DNA from: Methanosalsum natronophilum
GTDB lineage: Archaea > Halobacteriota > Methanosarcinia > Methanosarcinales > Methanosarcinaceae
Length of the DNA: 64,000 nt
Reading direction: 5' to 3'
NCBI RefSeq assembly: GCF_024808815.1
Contig: NZ_JANUCS010000013.1
Coordinates: 1-64,000 of the forward strand
The stretch's first letter is position 1, and the number at the start of each line of letters is the position of its first letter. The notes under the pieces are model-generated. The model was not told the DNA's origin, did not search any database, and saw only the letters and a list, made by a program, of their open reading frames with translations. Made by a program: the position numbers and the translations under genes. This document shows, one piece after another, positions 6,656-15,326 of the stretch.

Positions 6656-7864
6656 TTATTGCTTTCCATTAAGGGAAAATCCTGCCCAATCCAATACCTG
6701 TTCCTTTGAAAGTATCTCTGCATTATACCAGTCCAGTATATCTTTTCCAGTCATTTGTGGCCTACTGAGTTCTTCGAATTCCAACCATACTGAATCAAGA
6801 GGCCAGTTCTTCATATCTAATCTCATGTTAATGAACTGTTGTACAATGTTCTGGATACTGTGTTGCAGACCTTCAAGCACGACCATCCTGTCAGCCTCGG
6901 AAACGTATCCCGCAGCATACGTGGACCCTTTGGTATCACCCATAGACAAAGGTGTCTGGAACAGTCCTAACTGGATCTCAGCTTCCAATGATCTCTTAAA
7001 GCTCATTACATCAAGTGAACCGTTAGAATCAATTGGTATTACATTTAAACCCACTGCAGCAATATCTTCATTCTCTGACAAGTATTGGTAATCCTCAAGC
7101 CAGGTATCAATGGCGTTTTGAGCATCTTCCATACTGATAAGATTCTGTTCAACCAATTTTTCCAATAATTGAAAGTTTATTAAGTATCGGCTATTCCCAT
7201 ACTTTTTAACAAAAGAGACATACCCGGAATTGATGTTCAACAGGTTTCGGATACTTAACTCTATAGGGTCTAGGAGTGAAGTCCCATACAATCCCCACGT
7301 TTCACGGTCCATGATATCTTTCTGAACACTATCCCACGCATTATATGTACCATATATCACGTCAGTTAAGTTAATATCCTGTTCTTGCACTCGGTTTCCA
7401 GTAACACCTTCATTCACTTTTATTTTATCAGCTGGTGCAGTTAACAGAACATTTTTACTGGATTTTGGGTTAAATCCTTCAGGCCAGATAGTGACTGCAG
7501 GCATATACAGAGGCTTTAATGAAACAGCTTCAGCATTTCCTTCAGGAATTGCGATATAAGTACCATCCCTGCACAGTAACCTTGAAAGTGTCTGTATCTG
7601 TTCTAGGAAATTAACACTTCTGCTCCATTTCTCAAACTCCTTAACATATTTCTTAGCAGTACCATCGAACTGCATGCCTTTAACTAAAGATAAACCTAGT
7701 TTGTTCAGTGAGGTAGAAACATGGGGTGTTGCTGTTGCAAGTTGTTGATAGTACCTGAACCTGTTCTTGGTATCGAACGCATAATATCCACCAATCGAAG
7801 TTGAGGTGTCCCTGCGTTTTATCCCGGAAGATGCTGTTAGAGTAACCGGTTTCTTATATGACAT
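6656..7864 (-). CDS. Portal protein
   Basis: This 402-residue protein is the likely dodecameric portal through which DNA enters the head. The N-terminal part has TATPHVSTSLNKLGLSLVKG, typical of phage portals in which a clip and wing follow two early helices. The middle has DRETWGLYGTSLLDPIELS and the conserved region before the stem, and the C-terminal half has EAEIQLGLFQTPLSMGDTKG followed by AGYVSEADRMVVLEGLQ, which matches portal core helices. It is a little shorter than many portals. It overlaps the preceding small gene by 11 bases and is followed by a strong hairpin. Terminase lies on the other side of the inserted cassette. Confidence 0.85.
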   Translation of the reverse strand: MSYKKPVTLTASSGIKRRDTSTSIGGYYAFDTKNRFRYYQQLATATPHVSTSLNKLGLSLVKGMQFDGTAKKYVKEFEKWSRSVNFLEQIQTLSRLLCRDGTYIAIPEGNAEAVSLKPLYMPAVTIWPEGFNPKSSKNVLLTAPADKIKVNEGVTGNRVQEQDINLTDVIYGTYNAWDSVQKDIMDRETWGLYGTSLLDPIELSIRNLLNINSGYVSFVKKYGNSRYLINFQLLEKLVEQNLISMEDAQNAIDTWLEDYQYLSENEDIAAVGLNVIPIDSNGSLDVMSFKRSLEAEIQLGLFQTPLSMGDTKGSTYAAGYVSEADRMVVLEGLQHSIQNIVQQFINMRLDMKNWPLDSVWLEFEELSRPQMTGKDILDWYNAEILSKEQVLDWAGFSLNGKQ

Positions 7865-8123
7865 ATTCTATCCCCAATTTTGTTAGGAGCAGTACAACTA
7901 CAATTTCCAGTCCCCTACAAAACAAAAAAGCAAACAGATACAAATTATACTTTTTCTTCAGATCCGATTGAAGTTCAGGTGAAATATCTAGGTTCTTGAT
8001 ATTGCTGTACTTTAGTGGGGATTTACGAGTATGAGAGTGAACTATACCACCCACAAAAGCATTGATCTTGGAAGGATCTTCTAACAACTCATAGAGTGAG
8101 TGATAATTTTTAATATGTTGCAT
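7854..8123 (-). CDS. Small protein of unknown function with C-terminal membrane segment
   Basis: I start this gene at the ATG at 8123 (89 residues, MQHIKNYHSLYELLEDPSKI). A longer frame from 8174 runs back through the promoter motif. The ATG lies 11 bases after promoter copy 2, the same geometry as at the protease gene, which decides the start. The N-terminal half is polar; residues about 62-86 are hydrophobic (LYLFAFLFCRGLEIVVVLLL) and may span a membrane. It overlaps the portal start by 11 bases. I recognise no family. Confidence 0.6.
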   Translation of the reverse strand: MQHIKNYHSLYELLEDPSKINAFVGGIVHSHTRKSPLKYSNIKNLDISPELQSDLKKKYNLYLFAFLFCRGLEIVVVLLLTKLGIEYVI

Positions 8124-8134
8124 ACAGGAAACTG

Positions 8135-8168
8135 CGTATACAACCAGTATATATGGTTTATGCAACAG
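8135..8168 (-). promoter_or_regulatory. Viral promoter, copy 2 (portal operon)
   Basis: This is the second copy of the 34-bp element (CTGTTGCATAAA, centre with ATATATA, GGTTGTATACG). It shares 12 leading and 11 trailing bases exactly with the copy at 6512-6545; the centre differs outside the TATA core. The downstream ATG at 8123 is 11 bases away. It would drive the small gene and the portal gene leftward. Confidence 0.7.
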
Positions 8169-8237
8169 TGGCATTCAATGCTTTACATTTTAAAATTCAA
8201 AATATGATGAGGTATTGGTAGCCATTTCAAAGGACCT

Positions 8238-8252
8238 GTTTAAATATAAATA
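8238..8252 (+). promoter_or_regulatory. TATA-type promoter for the GHKL/DUF4325 cassette
   Basis: The plus strand has an AT-rich box, TTTAAATATAAATAG, preceded by an A/G-rich stretch (AAAGGA) in the BRE position. The expected transcription start is about 25 bases downstream, near 8272, just before the first possible start codon (GTG 8285). It points opposite to the viral head genes, so the cassette has its own promoter. Confidence 0.5.
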
Positions 8253-8302
8253 GAAATTAAGAAAGCTTAATAACTTTAAAGAAAGTGTCCTTTGTGGTTT
8301 TA

Positions 8303-9082
8303 ATGCATCTAGAAATACTAAATCAATATATGGAATATTGTAAAATTCGTAATAAAGCTTACAAAACAAAAGTAATTGATCTATCAGAATATTTGTTTTT
8401 ATACCCGACGTGTTTACTTCCCCTAGTTAATTTTAAAAAAGATAATCCGAGAATGAAATATGTTCCCGCACCAGTAAATGTAGAGAAATATATGGCAGTT
8501 GTCGATAAAAGCAATTATTCAGAGCGTGCAACATATATACCAATAATTAACTTACCTCAAAAATATTTAGAGGCTGAAGTAGAAATTGAAAAATTACGTA
8601 AGCATCATAACAATGGAATCAATTATGGCGGAGAAGATGCTTTTAATTACATGATGGGTGAACTTATAGATAATATATATCAACATTCTCATTTCAAAAA
8701 TGCAAATATAATGGCACAAAGATATGAAAAACAAGGCTTTGTGGACATTGCTATATTCGATGATGGTATCAGTATCCCATGCTGCTTTGAAAATCATGGG
8801 ATACATATCGACAATGATTGTGCTGCTATAGAGATGGCTATACAAGGCAAATCTACAAAAAGCCAGGAAAGAGGATATGGGCTTGCAACTACAACAAATC
8901 TATACGTAAATGGGTGTAATGCAGAATTTTTAATAGTTTCCAGAGAAGGTGCATGGTATAAATCGAAAGGTTCCGAAAGGTTTTATAACATCAATGGAAT
9001 ATATAGGTTTAATGGTACTTTGATATCAATAAGAATTCCTTATCCACTAAAAAAAGTAAATCTATATGATTATATTTCATAA
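8303..9082 (+). CDS. GHKL-family ATP-binding protein (partner of DUF4325 protein)
   Basis: This 259-residue protein carries a GHKL (histidine kinase-like) ATPase fold. With the ATG at 8303, the N-box is ELIDNIYQHSH at about residues 120-130, the G1 box is FDDGISIP at about 152-159, and the G2 box is RGYGLATT at about 190-197. The first 110 residues are a separate N-terminal domain I do not recognise. There is no phosphoacceptor His domain, so it is not a classical sensor kinase. A GTG at 8285 is an alternative start. The next gene encodes a STAS-like DUF4325 protein. The pair may act like an anti-sigma/anti-anti-sigma switch, or in defence. It lies in opposite orientation inside the provirus head module. 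Confidence 0.8.
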   Translation: MHLEILNQYMEYCKIRNKAYKTKVIDLSEYLFLYPTCLLPLVNFKKDNPRMKYVPAPVNVEKYMAVVDKSNYSERATYIPIINLPQKYLEAEVEIEKLRKHHNNGINYGGEDAFNYMMGELIDNIYQHSHFKNANIMAQRYEKQGFVDIAIFDDGISIPCCFENHGIHIDNDCAAIEMAIQGKSTKSQERGYGLATTTNLYVNGCNAEFLIVSREGAWYKSKGSERFYNINGIYRFNGTLISIRIPYPLKKVNLYDYIS

Positions 9083-9098
9083 TAAAAGGGAGCATAAA

Positions 9099-9428
9099 AT
9101 GAATTCAGATAAAACTAAAAAAATAAAAATTAAAGATGAAATAAATATACATTTATCGTTAAGAGATTCTGCTGATCTTTTTTTTGATGAAATATCCCTT
9201 GTCAATAAAAATACAAATTTGGTAATTGATTTTGAAGGCATCAAGAGTATTAGTCGTTCCTTTGCACAACAATTTCTTTATAGGGTGGAAAAATCTGAGA
9301 ATAATATTAAATTTGTAAATGAGCCAAATAACATCAAAATGATGTTTGATATAATAAAAGCCAAAGGTAAAAAGCCAAATGTTGTGGTTAGTAACTCAAG
9401 CAATGCAGTAAATCTGTCATCTGCTTGA
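9099..9428 (+). CDS. STAS-like DUF4325 protein
   Basis: This 109-residue protein matches the STAS-like DUF4325 pattern: a strand with INIHLSLRDSADLFFDEISL, then LVIDFEGIKSISRSFAQQFL (the D-F-x-G-I and S-x-S-F core), and a helix with PNNIKMMFDIIKAKG. The ATG at 9099 follows AAAGGGAG at seven bases; a longer frame from 9066 overlaps the preceding gene and is less likely. STAS domains bind GHKL proteins in partner-switching pathways, and the two genes are only 16 bases apart, so a complex is likely. The tail (VVSNSSNAVNLSSA) is polar. Confidence 0.75.
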   Translation: MNSDKTKKIKIKDEINIHLSLRDSADLFFDEISLVNKNTNLVIDFEGIKSISRSFAQQFLYRVEKSENNIKFVNEPNNIKMMFDIIKAKGKKPNVVVSNSSNAVNLSSA

Positions 9429-9732
9429 AAGCGTGCTTTAATGAATTGGTTAACAATTCGGTTAAAACAAGCTCTAGATAGTATAGTAATCACATGGTTT
9501 GATTAATATAGAGAAGAGTTAGAGCTTTACTACCACTGAACATATAGTAGCAAAGCTCTAACTAATTTGGGAGAAATGGGGGTTGGGGGTCTAATTCAGT
9601 GATGCTAGAATTAGAATTAATTAGAACTTTACTACCTAATTAAAGATTTAAACGTTTATTATAAATAGATATCTAATATGGATGAAATATGTTGCACTGT
9701 TACGTGTGTGGATAACTTTGTGTGTGTATATT
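9429..9732. other. Intergenic region between convergent cassette and terminase operon
   Basis: No gene is seen. It holds the hairpin at 9518-9562, and partial copies of the same sequence word (AGCTCTAGATAGTA near 9468 and AACTTTACTACC near 9623), so the hairpin element may have been duplicated. Both flanking operons point into this region. Confidence 0.6.
9518..9562. terminator. Hairpin between convergent operons
   Basis: The arms GTTAGAGCTTTACTAC and GTAGCAAAGCTCTAAC pair at 15 of 16 positions around a 13-base loop. It lies between the end of the DUF4325 gene (plus) and the RHH gene end (minus), so it could stop transcripts from both sides. A run of T is not conspicuous, so archaeal termination here is an inference. 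Confidence 0.5.
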
Positions 9733-9948
9733 TTATTTAACAAACCGCTGATGTTTCTTTTGCAATTTCTCAACCACTCTATCAGCAACCTCATCCATTT
9801 GATTTTCACGCATACGCTCGTGATAATATTTTGCTATAAAATCAATGGCTTCACTGCGGTTACACTCACGTTCTTCCATGATCCTGTGAAGGATGGACAT
9901 TGTTCTCTTTTCAATAGTTGCATATAATCTTAATCTCAAAAGTATCAC
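9733..9948 (-). CDS. Ribbon-helix-helix small regulator after terminase
   Basis: This 71-residue protein has a ribbon-helix-helix look: a strand LRLYATIEKR, helix 1 TMSILHRIMEE, a turn with CNRSEAI, helix 2 DFIAKYYHERM, and a short coiled tail. The GTG start overlaps the terminase stop as GTGA (9945-9948), so it is translationally coupled. It may control the packaging or head operon, or be a small anti-host factor. The next downstream element is the hairpin at 9518-9562. Confidence 0.6.
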   Translation of the reverse strand: MILLRLRLYATIEKRTMSILHRIMEERECNRSEAIDFIAKYYHERMRENQMDEVADRVVEKLQKKHQRFVK

Positions 9949-11357
9949 CTGACCTTGTTAGTTTTTCGAATTAATGTAGATAGATCGATCTTATCTATAT
10001 GCTGTTTTACCATGACCTGTACTGCGTAGGATAAGGTATCCACTTGATCATCATGAGCACCTGTGGGAAACGATAACAGTTCATCTTCAAATTCAGTAAG
10101 CCAAGAACCATGCAGAAAATAGATCGAACCAGATTCCATACGGGCAGCTGCTGGTAATGCCCGTGTTATTTTATCTCTATCAGCTCTCAATTCCCTTATA
10201 GGTAAACCTTCCCTGACAAGCATTTGATAAAGTGTCTTGCCAAGTCCGACAGATTCCACTGCCTGGAATGCTGGTTGCCATCTTGTATACTGTTGTTTGA
10301 ATAAGTTTATCTGATCCGGACTCTCCATTCGAGTCCTTAAAACATCTAAGAGTATTAGATCATTATCAGGTGTTTGGGCCCAGGTAGATAATACGAAATA
10401 ATCCGCTGTTGTACGAGTGGATGCTGCAGGATCACATGTCTGGAACACTCTACAATCCTTATACTTAACTTTCCTTGTATCATTTAATGAGAAAATACCA
10501 TTTTCAAGTTTAGCATACCTGAAATATTCGCGTTTAAATGTACCGCCTTCAAGTGCCTGGGGGCGTTGTTGATATAATGCGTTCCACCAATATGACCCTA
10601 AAGTCTGTTTGATTTCTAGCAGGTCATCTACTGAATATCTTTGTGGGAAAAGAGCAGTACCTAATTTGCGGTCAAGTAGATCGTTCTTCATTGCCAGTGC
10701 AGGTAAATTGATAACAGTCCATTTATCAGACTCTTCTTGTAATAATCTACCAGATAGATCGTCCTGGTGCCACCGTGTCTGGATAATGATCACTGCACCA
10801 CCGGGTTCTAGACGAGTATAGGCAGTGGACCGATACCATTCAACTGCCTTGTTCCTGTATGTCCTGCTGTTAGCCTCTTCCGCATTCTTATGAGGATCAT
10901 CGATTATGAGCAGATCAGCACCTTTACCGGTAATAGCACCACCAACACCTGCTGTAGACATACCACCTACGTGACCTTCAATGTCCCACCGATTGACTGC
11001 AGAAGATCTTGATGCTACACTTATCCCGAACAGTTCAGGCCCGAATTCACTTAATACATTACGAGCTTTCCGACCCCATCCTGCAGCAAAATCGGCTTCA
11101 TATGAAGTTAATATTATCCGTTTGTTAGGGAAATGACCAAGGTACCATGCAGGAAAATATTGAGAGGTTAACATCGATTTCCCATGTCTTGGTGGCATTG
11201 AGATCATTAAATGACCAATTTCACCACGAGCCACTTTGATAAGTGTATCTGATAAGAGCAAGAGATGTTCACCCGGGATCCATTTGAATTGTGTACAGTA
11301 TTGAGTGAACAATGCAGGTGTTGCAGTCCAAGGAATTTGATCAGTTATCATTCTCAT
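9945..11357 (-). CDS. terL: Terminase large subunit
   Basis: This is the packaging motor and nuclease, about 470 residues. The ATPase domain has Walker A in MPPRHGKSM, Walker B in DLLIIDDPH and the coupling-like motif QTRWHQDDL. The C-terminal RNase H-like nuclease domain shows acidic residues in FQTCDPAAS, VESVGLG and HDDQVDTLSYA. The frame is open up to 11402, but ATGs at 11357 and 11351 are the likely starts; the first overlaps the small-subunit stop. It is followed by a small RHH gene. The head genes resume after the inserted cassette at 8.3-9.4 kb. Confidence 0.95.
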   Translation of the reverse strand: MRMITDQIPWTATPALFTQYCTQFKWIPGEHLLLLSDTLIKVARGEIGHLMISMPPRHGKSMLTSQYFPAWYLGHFPNKRIILTSYEADFAAGWGRKARNVLSEFGPELFGISVASRSSAVNRWDIEGHVGGMSTAGVGGAITGKGADLLIIDDPHKNAEEANSRTYRNKAVEWYRSTAYTRLEPGGAVIIIQTRWHQDDLSGRLLQEESDKWTVINLPALAMKNDLLDRKLGTALFPQRYSVDDLLEIKQTLGSYWWNALYQQRPQALEGGTFKREYFRYAKLENGIFSLNDTRKVKYKDCRVFQTCDPAASTRTTADYFVLSTWAQTPDNDLILLDVLRTRMESPDQINLFKQQYTRWQPAFQAVESVGLGKTLYQMLVREGLPIRELRADRDKITRALPAAARMESGSIYFLHGSWLTEFEDELLSFPTGAHDDQVDTLSYAVQVMVKQHIDKIDLSTLIRKTNKVR

Positions 11358-11796
11358 CACTCTCGGTTTCATAGACTTGGTTGATCTTGCGGGACAGTTC
11401 ATTAGCTTTCTTGAGGATCTCTGGAGAATTTACTATACCAACTGCATTAGTAATGTTAACCTGTGGAGTATTATCGGTAAGACCCATCATATCTGCAATG
11501 AATTTGAGATAATCTAATTCTGTACTCCTATCTTCATTTGCAACCAAACTTTTCTTTTCAAGAGTTTTCAGGGCCCTGCGTAAAATACCGGCCTTAGTAG
11601 CACGTTCATCTAACAGTATGAGCTCGGCCACCTTTTCCTTGAATTCAGGTACCTGGTTCCATTTAGTAACGGTTACACGGTTGACACTACACTCATTTGC
11701 AATCTGTTCCTGAGTCATAGTTCCGCTTGCCATCAATTTAGCAGCTTTCAGGCGTTGTCCTGTCCAGTTCCATTTTGTAGTTTTCTGTAAACTCAT
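11341..11796 (-). CDS. terS: Terminase small subunit
   Basis: This 151-residue protein has an N-terminal helix-turn-helix (TQEQIANECSVNRVTVTKW, about residues 28-46), a central helical oligomerisation region (AELILLDERATKAGILRRAL), and a polar C-terminal segment with NANELSRKIN-type helices. This order fits small terminases that select the packaging site. It overlaps terL and the zinc-ribbon gene upstream (by four bases), consistent with a packaging operon. Confidence 0.85.
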   Translation of the reverse strand: MSLQKTTKWNWTGQRLKAAKLMASGTMTQEQIANECSVNRVTVTKWNQVPEFKEKVAELILLDERATKAGILRRALKTLEKKSLVANEDRSTELDYLKFIADMMGLTDNTPQVNITNAVGIVNSPEILKKANELSRKINQVYETESDENDN

Positions 11797-11960
11797 ACAT
11801 CCTCTCTTTCAACCAACTTAACACCACGACTAAGTGTATTAGAAACAATGAACTCAGTTTCACAGTTCGAGCAAGTAACAATGTCCTGTTCCGGTGTCAT
11901 CACGAACAAGGCTACATTACAGCTAGAACAGCGTTTAGATATCGGTTTAAAATTGTTCAT
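11793..11960 (-). CDS. Small zinc-ribbon protein
   Basis: This 55-residue protein has two Cys pairs, CSSC and CSNC, about 20 residues apart, typical of a single zinc ribbon. I start it at the ATG at 11960, which overlaps the stop of the preceding gene in an ATGA; a start five codons upstream is possible. It overlaps the small terminase gene by four bases. Zinc ribbons like this may bind nucleic acid or partner proteins; a precise role is unknown. Confidence 0.7.
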   Translation of the reverse strand: MNNFKPISKRCSSCNVALFVMTPEQDIVTCSNCETEFIVSNTLSRGVKLVEREDV

Positions 11961-12154
11961 ATTCTGATCTCCCACACCAAACCGTTCCTACACCTACCAA
12001 TTTTCTTAATATACCCACGATAATGTGCCATCTGGACAGTACCTCTTTGTCTCAGTTCAATTGGAATATCACTGAACGAGAATATATTGCACCTAACATG
12101 CTGTTTGACCTTCTGCACCCATACACGAGGTGGATCACTACCTTTTCTGGTCAT
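11957..12154 (-). CDS. Small basic protein of unknown function
   Basis: This encodes 65 residues, rich in Arg and Lys (PPRVWVQKVKQHVRC, YRGYIKKIGRCRNG). It overlaps the primase-helicase stop (ATGA, 12151-12154) and the zinc-ribbon gene. I recognise no family. The tight packing with neighbours supports a real gene rather than chance frame. Confidence 0.6.
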   Translation of the reverse strand: MTRKGSDPPRVWVQKVKQHVRCNIFSFSDIPIELRQRGTVQMAHYRGYIKKIGRCRNGLVWEIRI

Positions 12155-14862
12155 GTCCTACACCACCACCCATCCTCGTTCAATTTCTTCATTACCCACA
12201 AACAATTATTATACCCATAACTCTGCCTATGTCCAGGATAATTCCTGCAAAACTCGAAATTAACTTTCTTGATATCATCGATCACAAAATTAGGGTACTT
12301 TTTCTTCACAAAACTGGTCATATCGTAAGCTAAGAGCTTGAGATCGCCATCATTTAAACCTAAAGATTGGTCAAAGTCAGTATTGGAACAGTGATGTGAT
12401 AGCGAATGACCAAAATTTGTGCTGCTATTGATACCGGTTTTATCATCTTTGGGTAGGTCTTGTGGGTCACTATCACACACTATCACATCGCTATCACATA
12501 CATTTTCGCTACCAAGCTCCGACTCGCACATTTTTCCCGGAATATAAGAGAGAGTATTGTGATAGTCATGTTGAAATTGGCTATTCTCACACGTACTATA
12601 CATTTTCTGTTTTTGTGTGATAGTGTATATAATTGTATTATATATTCTATCTATTGTTATTGATTTATCACTATCACATTTAATGTGATGGTCATGTGAT
12701 AGCGTGTGATAGCCACCTGAAACCAACTGTTCATACTCAGTTTTGAAATTATCATATTCTTTCTCGATACAATCCACATCTATATTGACAACATCTTCAT
12801 ACGAGTTAAGACCCAACCTATTATCATAACAGTATACGGTCTTTCTAGTACTCCTGCTATCACTTGATTGTATCGTTACATTTTGTGAAAAAAGGCCAGT
12901 GACCTTTGAAAGTAATCCACCGTCCCCATTTCGGCCTCGCATCAGATACTTTGCAGTGGTCTCACTTTTCCCTATCAGATCAGCTATCTGTCTCGCATCA
13001 ACCTCATGTTTACCAGACATCCATCGCATGACCTTCAGTTCAGTTTCTGTAAGGTTGGTCGCATTACTTTCTGCTAATCCTTTATAGATACTCTTAGCTC
13101 TTCTGAAATCATCGACTGTGGCTAAATATGCATCATGGAACTTTTCACGTTGTTTCACATTATAGAACGTAACAGATTTCAGAATGTCCATGAACATCCC
13201 AAAATTTCGACGATTATCCTTGTTATTCCAACGGATACAATTAGTATATGGAAATACTATCTTATATTCTTCATTTGAACCAAGTATATCAAAAACTGCT
13301 CTGCATACAAGCACATCATCATTTACTATATCTTCAGTGATACCTAACCGTTCCATTCGTGCCTGGTGTTGAAATACTCTCTCATCCTGCTCGGGTGTTG
13401 CGTCAACATCAACTCCAAGAAACCTGTTCCCCATCTGATCATCATCAAAACCAAGCACTGATGTCATCCACCATGATATTCTGGGTGGAATTGAATATTG
13501 TTGAAATTCCTGTTTTTTTACAGTATTATGTTCTGTTGTAGTTTGAAAGTTAGTTATAGACTGTTTAATGGTAGCAACCATATCATCATTCAATTGAACA
13601 TCGTCTGTATAGATGATCGTACCTTTGGTAAGGTCAGGATTATAGAACATCGACTTTGCTGATAGTGAACCACATAAGATTTTATTCTCTGGTAGAAGAT
13701 GTAAGAACTTCTTAGCACCATCAGATTTACCTTTCCCAGAATCACCTGAAGGTTTTATATGAAGACCTTTTGAATTGGTCATATATGTCGATGCTACTGC
13801 ACATGCACAAGCTTCCCCAATAACCCTATCACCCACATGATACTGATTCCATGTATCAACAATGAACTTGAACGCATCACCCTTTTCGAGTAATAGTTTA
13901 GCCCATTCCAACACATGTTCAGGGTATTCTTCAATTTCTTCCTGACCAGTTTCACTCACAAGCATGGGTTCAGGTACTTTTCCCCTTGTATTGATCTCAT
14001 TACAATATTGTGGAAATTCCGTACATAACATCTCAGATCTCCATGGATATCCTTCGATCCTTGACCACTGATAAGAACTGATCTTATGATCAAAATCGTG
14101 CCTGTATATTAATCTGGAGATGAATTCACCATCATCTTTTGAATCGAACCCGTTTGCTTTTAGCTCTGCACAAAGAGCTATCATCAACCTTCGACCATCA
14201 CCTCCATGCAGGATATCAGGTGTTCGTTTCGGGTCAAAAAATTCCTTTACCCATGCTCTGCATTTCGTTATGGCCGACTTTAACCTATTCTCTTCATAGA
14301 TCAAGTGAATTAATCTATTTTTGAAAATATCCGGCATTTTTGGTATATCATCATTTGATATGATCTCGCGGTTCCAACGATATTGTTCACCTGTACAATG
14401 AATCGAGGGTGGTAATACTAGATTCCCACCACCACCTTTGGTATTATCGTTGCGTATATCTATTTTGATGTAAGAATATTCGTGATTTATTAGTTCAGTA
14501 TCATCTTCGTGCTGGAAAAAGATATGTCCCCTGTTCTCAATACGTTTTGAGATGAGCCAGTCAGATATATCAATTCCATCTATCAAATAATCCAGGAAAA
14601 TATCATCATCTATATCAATAACAGTTATTCCACTAACTCTGCCACACACTACACCAATATTATACTGTTTTGAATTATTGTTACTGCAATCCCACCATTT
14701 TTTTATTTGAGAGTCTGTTGGTGGTACTTCCAGATTAGCCCAATTTGATAATATCGGCCTTTTACCAGGTGCAGGTCCATCATCGTATGGTGATGAGAGT
14801 GGATGTATTACCCATCCAAGTTCTTTATACTTGAATGCTGAAGATAGAATATCCTCATTCAT
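12151..14862 (-). CDS. Primase-helicase (prim-pol plus D5/SF3-type helicase)
   Basis: This 903-residue replication protein starts at the ATG at 14862, just after GGGGTGAAGGA; earlier codons overlap the neighbour. The N-terminal part has ELGWVIHPLSSPYDDGPAPG and VSGITVIDIDDD, matching prim-pol domains that make primers. The helicase part has Walker A in PSGDSGKGKS and Walker B in GTIIYTDDVQ, then a Ser-Trp region and sensor-type residues (DQMGNRFLGV). A winged-helix segment follows (KHEVDARQIADLIGKSETT). The linker at 12395-12711 is Ser/His/Asp rich and is encoded by DNA carrying the repeated TATCACA word. The C-terminal 80 residues form another helical domain. Confidence 0.85.
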   Translation of the reverse strand: MNEDILSSAFKYKELGWVIHPLSSPYDDGPAPGKRPILSNWANLEVPPTDSQIKKWWDCSNNNSKQYNIGVVCGRVSGITVIDIDDDIFLDYLIDGIDISDWLISKRIENRGHIFFQHEDDTELINHEYSYIKIDIRNDNTKGGGGNLVLPPSIHCTGEQYRWNREIISNDDIPKMPDIFKNRLIHLIYEENRLKSAITKCRAWVKEFFDPKRTPDILHGGDGRRLMIALCAELKANGFDSKDDGEFISRLIYRHDFDHKISSYQWSRIEGYPWRSEMLCTEFPQYCNEINTRGKVPEPMLVSETGQEEIEEYPEHVLEWAKLLLEKGDAFKFIVDTWNQYHVGDRVIGEACACAVASTYMTNSKGLHIKPSGDSGKGKSDGAKKFLHLLPENKILCGSLSAKSMFYNPDLTKGTIIYTDDVQLNDDMVATIKQSITNFQTTTEHNTVKKQEFQQYSIPPRISWWMTSVLGFDDDQMGNRFLGVDVDATPEQDERVFQHQARMERLGITEDIVNDDVLVCRAVFDILGSNEEYKIVFPYTNCIRWNNKDNRRNFGMFMDILKSVTFYNVKQREKFHDAYLATVDDFRRAKSIYKGLAESNATNLTETELKVMRWMSGKHEVDARQIADLIGKSETTAKYLMRGRNGDGGLLSKVTGLFSQNVTIQSSDSRSTRKTVYCYDNRLGLNSYEDVVNIDVDCIEKEYDNFKTEYEQLVSGGYHTLSHDHHIKCDSDKSITIDRIYNTIIYTITQKQKMYSTCENSQFQHDYHNTLSYIPGKMCESELGSENVCDSDVIVCDSDPQDLPKDDKTGINSSTNFGHSLSHHCSNTDFDQSLGLNDGDLKLLAYDMTSFVKKKYPNFVIDDIKKVNFEFCRNYPGHRQSYGYNNCLWVMKKLNEDGWWCRT
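12395..12711. repeat. Iteron-like cluster of TGTGATA/TATCACA words inside the primase gene
   Basis: Nine exact copies of TGTGATA or its complement start at 12395, 12471, 12481, 12492, 12558, 12616, 12672, 12695 and 12705, with longer forms TGTGATAGCG and CTATCACA. Three lie 10 to 11 bases apart, on one face of the helix. Several are in inverted pairs. They fall in the low-complexity coding linker of the replication gene. This density suggests a viral origin or operator. A coding repeat is the alternative. Confidence 0.65.
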
Positions 14863-14878
14863 TCCTTCACCCCTTACC

Positions 14879-15319
<441 letters not shown>

Positions 15320-15326
15320 ATACCCA

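Noticed and set aside
8124-8174. 17-codon extension of the small gene before portal
   Set aside because: It contains the promoter motif that is shared with the protease gene, so the ATG at 8123 is the better start.
12395-12711. TATCACA cluster considered as a CRISPR array
   Set aside because: The repeats are only 7 to 10 bases, irregularly spaced and in both orientations.
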